DNA of 5,909 nt from an uncultured Lactobacillaceae bacterium. Its GTDB lineage: Bacteria > Bacillota > Bacilli > Lactobacillales > Lactobacillaceae. Below, piece after piece: positions 4,395 through 5,909 of this stretch; within the stretch, counting starts at the first letter, position 1; the number at the start of each line of letters is the position of its first letter. A program made the translations under genes and the position numbers. Under the pieces are notes generated by a model, which was not told the origin of the DNA, ran no database searches, and saw nothing but the letters and a program-made list of their open reading frames with translations. The stretch spans positions 1 through 5,909 of the forward strand of contig CAKQCC010000052.1 of NCBI GenBank assembly GCA_934216625.1. Reading direction: 5' to 3'.

Positions 4395-4480
4395 GCAGCC
4401 ATGGCGGAATTGGTAGACGCGCAAGATTAAGGATCTTGTCGGGAGTTTTCCCGATGGAAGTTCGAATCTTCTTGGCTGCA
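4395..4480 (+). tRNA. tRNA-Leu (anticodon AAG)
   Basis: An 86-nt class II tRNA reads the leucine CUN box. The acceptor stem GCAGCCA (4395-4401) pairs with TGGCTGC (4473-4479), and A4480 is the discriminator. The anticodon arm CAAGA-TTAAGGA-TCTTG carries AAG at 4429-4431 with U33 and G37. The variable arm CGGGA-GTTT-TCCCG is well formed, and the T arm is GGAAG-TTCGAAT-CTTCT. A34 is uncommon in bacterial tRNAs, where it is otherwise mostly seen in tRNA-Arg(ACG) and edited to inosine by TadA. It is a single-gene unit with its own promoter and terminator. No CCA is encoded. Confidence 0.96.
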
Positions 4481-4484
4481 TAAT

Positions 4485-4519
4485 AAAAACGAGCTTAATT
4501 AATTTTAAGCTCGTTTTTT
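4485..4519. terminator. bidirectional rho-independent terminator
   Basis: The perfect 10-bp stem ACGAGCTTAA (4489-4498) / TTAAGCTCGT (4505-4514) has a 6-nt loop, is flanked by AAAAA on the left and is followed by six T residues (4514-4519). It ends tRNA-Leu on the + strand. Read on the - strand the A run becomes the U tract, so it can also end the convergent LCP gene, whose stop lies 23 bp away. Confidence 0.92.
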
Positions 4520-4541
4520 GTTATTTAAATTGACTTAAAAT

Positions 4542-5657
4542 TTAATTCGATAAACTTGAATCAGCGTCGGGATAGTTATCAATGTAATTATTGCTGATTA
4601 AATCACGATCATCACTTAACCCGAGACTCTTTCGGATCTTTTTAGAGATTCGGATTAATTCATCCTTGGTCGGCACCTGATAGTCAATGCCGTCAATTGT
4701 GGCGTCGTTTTCGCGCATGCCGATTGATTTAATGTGATGAGTCGCAATTCCGTAACGGGCTCTGATTGAAACCAGGTCGTCGAATTTGACGTCGGTCTTT
4801 AAATTCCCGTTTAGTGACGCCAGGATTTGTTTGTAGCGCGGCAAAGACGAAATACCCATTCCTTTGATCAGGAGTTTTTGAAGGACTTGGCGTTGCCGCT
4901 TTTGCCGACCGTAATCACCTTCTGGGTCTTGATGCCGCATTCTCGAGTAGGCTAATGCTGCTTTACCGTTTAGGTTAGTTTCTTGACCCTTAACGACGTT
5001 AGCTTGTTCGTAGTGGAAGGTGAGGGGCGGATCGACTTTGACTCCGTTGACGGCGCTCACCATTTTTTCTAGGCCGCCCATGTTGACGATTGCGTAGAAA
5101 TCAATGGGAACGTTAAGTAACCGCTGAACGGTTGATACCGCTGTGGATGGTCCGCCGATGGTGTACGCGGCGTTAACTTTTTCGTACGGCTGTGAATCAC
5201 CAGGAACGGTAACTTTGGTGTCACGCGGGATGCTGGTTAAGTAAGTGGTGTGCCGCTTGGGGTTAATCGAAGCCAGAATCATGGTATCGGTTCGACCGAC
5301 TTCATGCCGACCGAGTGCACCGGTATCGGTCCCCATTAGTAAGACCGAGAACGGCTTATCTTTGTTGATTACGCTGGCGACGTTTCTGGTCTTGTTAACT
5401 GAGCCTTCTTCATACGTCTTCTTAAACGTATTTTGAGCATTGTTATAAGCTGAATGTAACCAGAACAACCCAATCCCGGCGATTACCAGCACTGCAATAA
5501 TTGCTGGCCACATCCACGGGTGCTGATTTTTCCTAAAGTGTGATTCACCGGTTCGACTTGGATAAAAATCCTGTGATTGATCTTGATTTTGTGGTTGAGG
5601 GCTGGCCTGATCGTCCAGGCGATTAAAATTATGGTCTTGGTGATTAAAATCTTGCAT
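4542..5657 (-). CDS. LytR-CpsA-Psr (LCP) family cell-wall polymer ligase
   Basis: LCP proteins move undecaprenyl-linked wall teichoic acid or capsule polymer onto peptidoglycan, outside the membrane. The 371-residue product starts with about 45 cytoplasmic residues rich in Q, N, D and H, then one signal-anchor helix (about 48-68). The LCP domain covers about 100-265: LLMGTDTGALGRHEVGRTDT (106-125) with D111, R117, R122 and D124; SIPRDT (142-147); KVNAAY (160-165); YSRMRH (237-242); and GDYGRQKRQRQV (247-258). These carry the arginines and aspartates that bind the lipid pyrophosphate and metal. The C-terminal 100 residues are the usual less conserved tail. ATG 5657 has GGAGA (5668-5664) at good spacing. 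TagA in the same window starts the teichoic acid linkage unit, so both may serve one pathway, though they are not in one operon. Which polymer it attaches cannot be told. Confidence 0.93.
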   Translation of the reverse strand: MQDFNHQDHNFNRLDDQASPQPQNQDQSQDFYPSRTGESHFRKNQHPWMWPAIIAVLVIAGIGLFWLHSAYNNAQNTFKKTYEEGSVNKTRNVASVINKDKPFSVLLMGTDTGALGRHEVGRTDTMILASINPKRHTTYLTSIPRDTKVTVPGDSQPYEKVNAAYTIGGPSTAVSTVQRLLNVPIDFYAIVNMGGLEKMVSAVNGVKVDPPLTFHYEQANVVKGQETNLNGKAALAYSRMRHQDPEGDYGRQKRQRQVLQKLLIKGMGISSLPRYKQILASLNGNLKTDVKFDDLVSIRARYGIATHHIKSIGMRENDATIDGIDYQVPTKDELIRISKKIRKSLGLSDDRDLISNNYIDNYPDADSSLSN

Positions 5658-5686
5658 ATCGAATCTCCATTCAAAATTTCACGTCA

Positions 5687-5715
5687 ATTATAAATAAAAA
5701 TTAAATCAATAACAA
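5687..5715 (-). promoter_or_regulatory. promoter of the LCP gene
   Basis: On the minus strand TTGTTA (5715-5710) and a perfect TATAAT (5692-5687) are separated by exactly 17 bp. Transcription would start near 5680, leaving a 5' leader of about 23 nt that includes the GGAGA ribosome site. Confidence 0.78.
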
Positions 5716-5733
5716 TTAATGTCGAAATTAATT
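5714..5733. repeat. 20-bp near-perfect palindrome between divergent promoters, possible operator
   Basis: AATTAAT (5714-5720) and ATTAATT (5727-5733) are mirror arms around a central TCGA (5722-5725). Only the pair G5721/A5726 breaks the symmetry. It overlaps the LCP -35 box by 2 bp and covers the -35 box and part of the spacer of the phosphoglycerate mutase promoter. A bound dimer could therefore affect both genes. AT-rich intergenic sequence makes chance symmetry possible. Confidence 0.45.
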
Positions 5734-5745
5734 ATACGTTATAAT
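5716..5745 (+). promoter_or_regulatory. promoter of the phosphoglycerate mutase gene
   Basis: A perfect -10 box TATAAT (5740-5745) follows a poor -35 box TTAATG (5716-5721) at 18 bp. The start point would be near 5752, about 25 nt before ATG 5777. The -35 boxes of this and the divergent LCP promoter abut at 5715/5716. Confidence 0.62.
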
Positions 5746-5776
5746 AAGAATGTTGAATCGGAATCGAACAAAGAAG

Positions 5777-5909
5777 ATGAACGAAAATTTGGTAATTTTA
5801 GTATTAATTCGACACGGGGAAAGTCGCGCTAATTACGACAACATTTTTACCGGGTGGACCGATGCGCCGCTGACCACTCGCGGCGTTAAGCAAGCTCGCG
5901 TGGCTGGTC
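5777..5909 (+). CDS. gpmA: 2,3-bisphosphoglycerate-dependent phosphoglycerate mutase, N-terminal part (partial)
   Basis: Only the first 44 residues are present; the gene runs off the right edge. The family interconverts 3- and 2-phosphoglycerate in glycolysis through a phosphohistidine intermediate. LIRHGES (10-16) is the RHG signature with H13 the expected phosphorylated histidine. N19, then [10 protein letters not shown] (24-33) and RG (35-36), match the substrate loop of the dPGM branch rather than of other histidine phosphatases. ATG 5777 is chosen because in-frame ATG 5750 lies at or before the predicted transcription start. The ribosome site is weak: GGAA at 5760-5763, or AAGAAG directly against the ATG. 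A sugar- or regulator-type phosphatase of the same superfamily remains possible until the rest of the gene is seen. Confidence 0.82.
   Translation, partial: MNENLVILVLIRHGESRANYDNIFTGWTDAPLTTRGVKQARVAG

Noticed and set aside
5245..5674. Open frames at 5245-5436 (+) and 5483-5674 (-) over the LCP gene.
   Set aside because: They overlap the clear LCP domain and membrane anchor frame. The minus one starts in the LCP leader but breaks off without any recognisable domain.
5750..5776. Upstream in-frame ATG at 5750 for the phosphoglycerate mutase.
   Set aside because: It sits 5 bp after a perfect TATAAT, so it would lie at or before the transcription start. It would add a nine-residue basic extension not typical of the family.
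1..5909. A novel multi-gene defence, secretion or biosynthetic system.
   Set aside because: Every coding region belongs to a known housekeeping or regulatory family, and no repeat array, toxin-antitoxin pair or unknown gene cluster is present.

Overview
The window reads as the chromosome of a low-GC Gram-positive bacterium, most likely a lactic acid bacterium of the family Lactobacillaceae. The evidence is strong Shine-Dalgarno sites, rho-independent terminators, tRNA genes lacking an encoded CCA, a lactobacillus-like 5S rRNA end, and a NadE starting MRPLQ. The genus cannot be fixed from the sequence alone. No mobile element, CRISPR array or phage gene is visible.

Bases 1-580 are a stable-RNA block, all on the + strand. 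It starts with the 3' end of a 5S rRNA gene, so a ribosomal operon enters from the left. tRNA-Asn(GTT), tRNA-Thr(CGT), tRNA-Tyr(GTA) and tRNA-Gln(TTG) follow. Hairpins lie after Asn, Thr and Gln, and a promoter lies ahead of Tyr. A fifth tRNA, Leu(AAG), sits alone at 4395-4480 with its own promoter and a strong bidirectional terminator.

Bases 624-2002 hold two convergent genes whose 3' ends overlap by 28 bp. One is a GntR/HutC-type regulator (+). The other is a TagA/TarA glycosyltransferase (-) that begins the wall teichoic acid linkage unit. The conserved N-terminus of TagA extends past every ATG, GTG or TTG, and the best start is an ATT codon behind a GGGAG Shine-Dalgarno site.

Bases 2075-4363 look like one + strand unit of nadE (NAD synthetase), an SprT-family zinc protein and a homoserine kinase-like GHMP kinase. 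The last two overlap by 4 bp. The kinase is atypical at positions expected to bind homoserine. The unit diverges from tagA across an intergenic inverted repeat.

Bases 4542-5657 (-) encode a membrane-anchored LytR-CpsA-Psr protein, the enzyme family that attaches teichoic acid or polysaccharide to peptidoglycan. This could act at the other end of the pathway that TagA starts. It diverges from a histidine phosphatase-superfamily phosphoglycerate mutase cut off by the right edge. Their back-to-back promoters share a near-perfect 20-bp palindrome.

There is no protein-free stretch over 300 bases outside the tRNA block. I see ordinary housekeeping content rather than a new multi-gene system. The most unusual points are the AUU-start candidate, two tRNAs with T-to-C changes at nearly invariant positions, and the divergent GHMP kinase.
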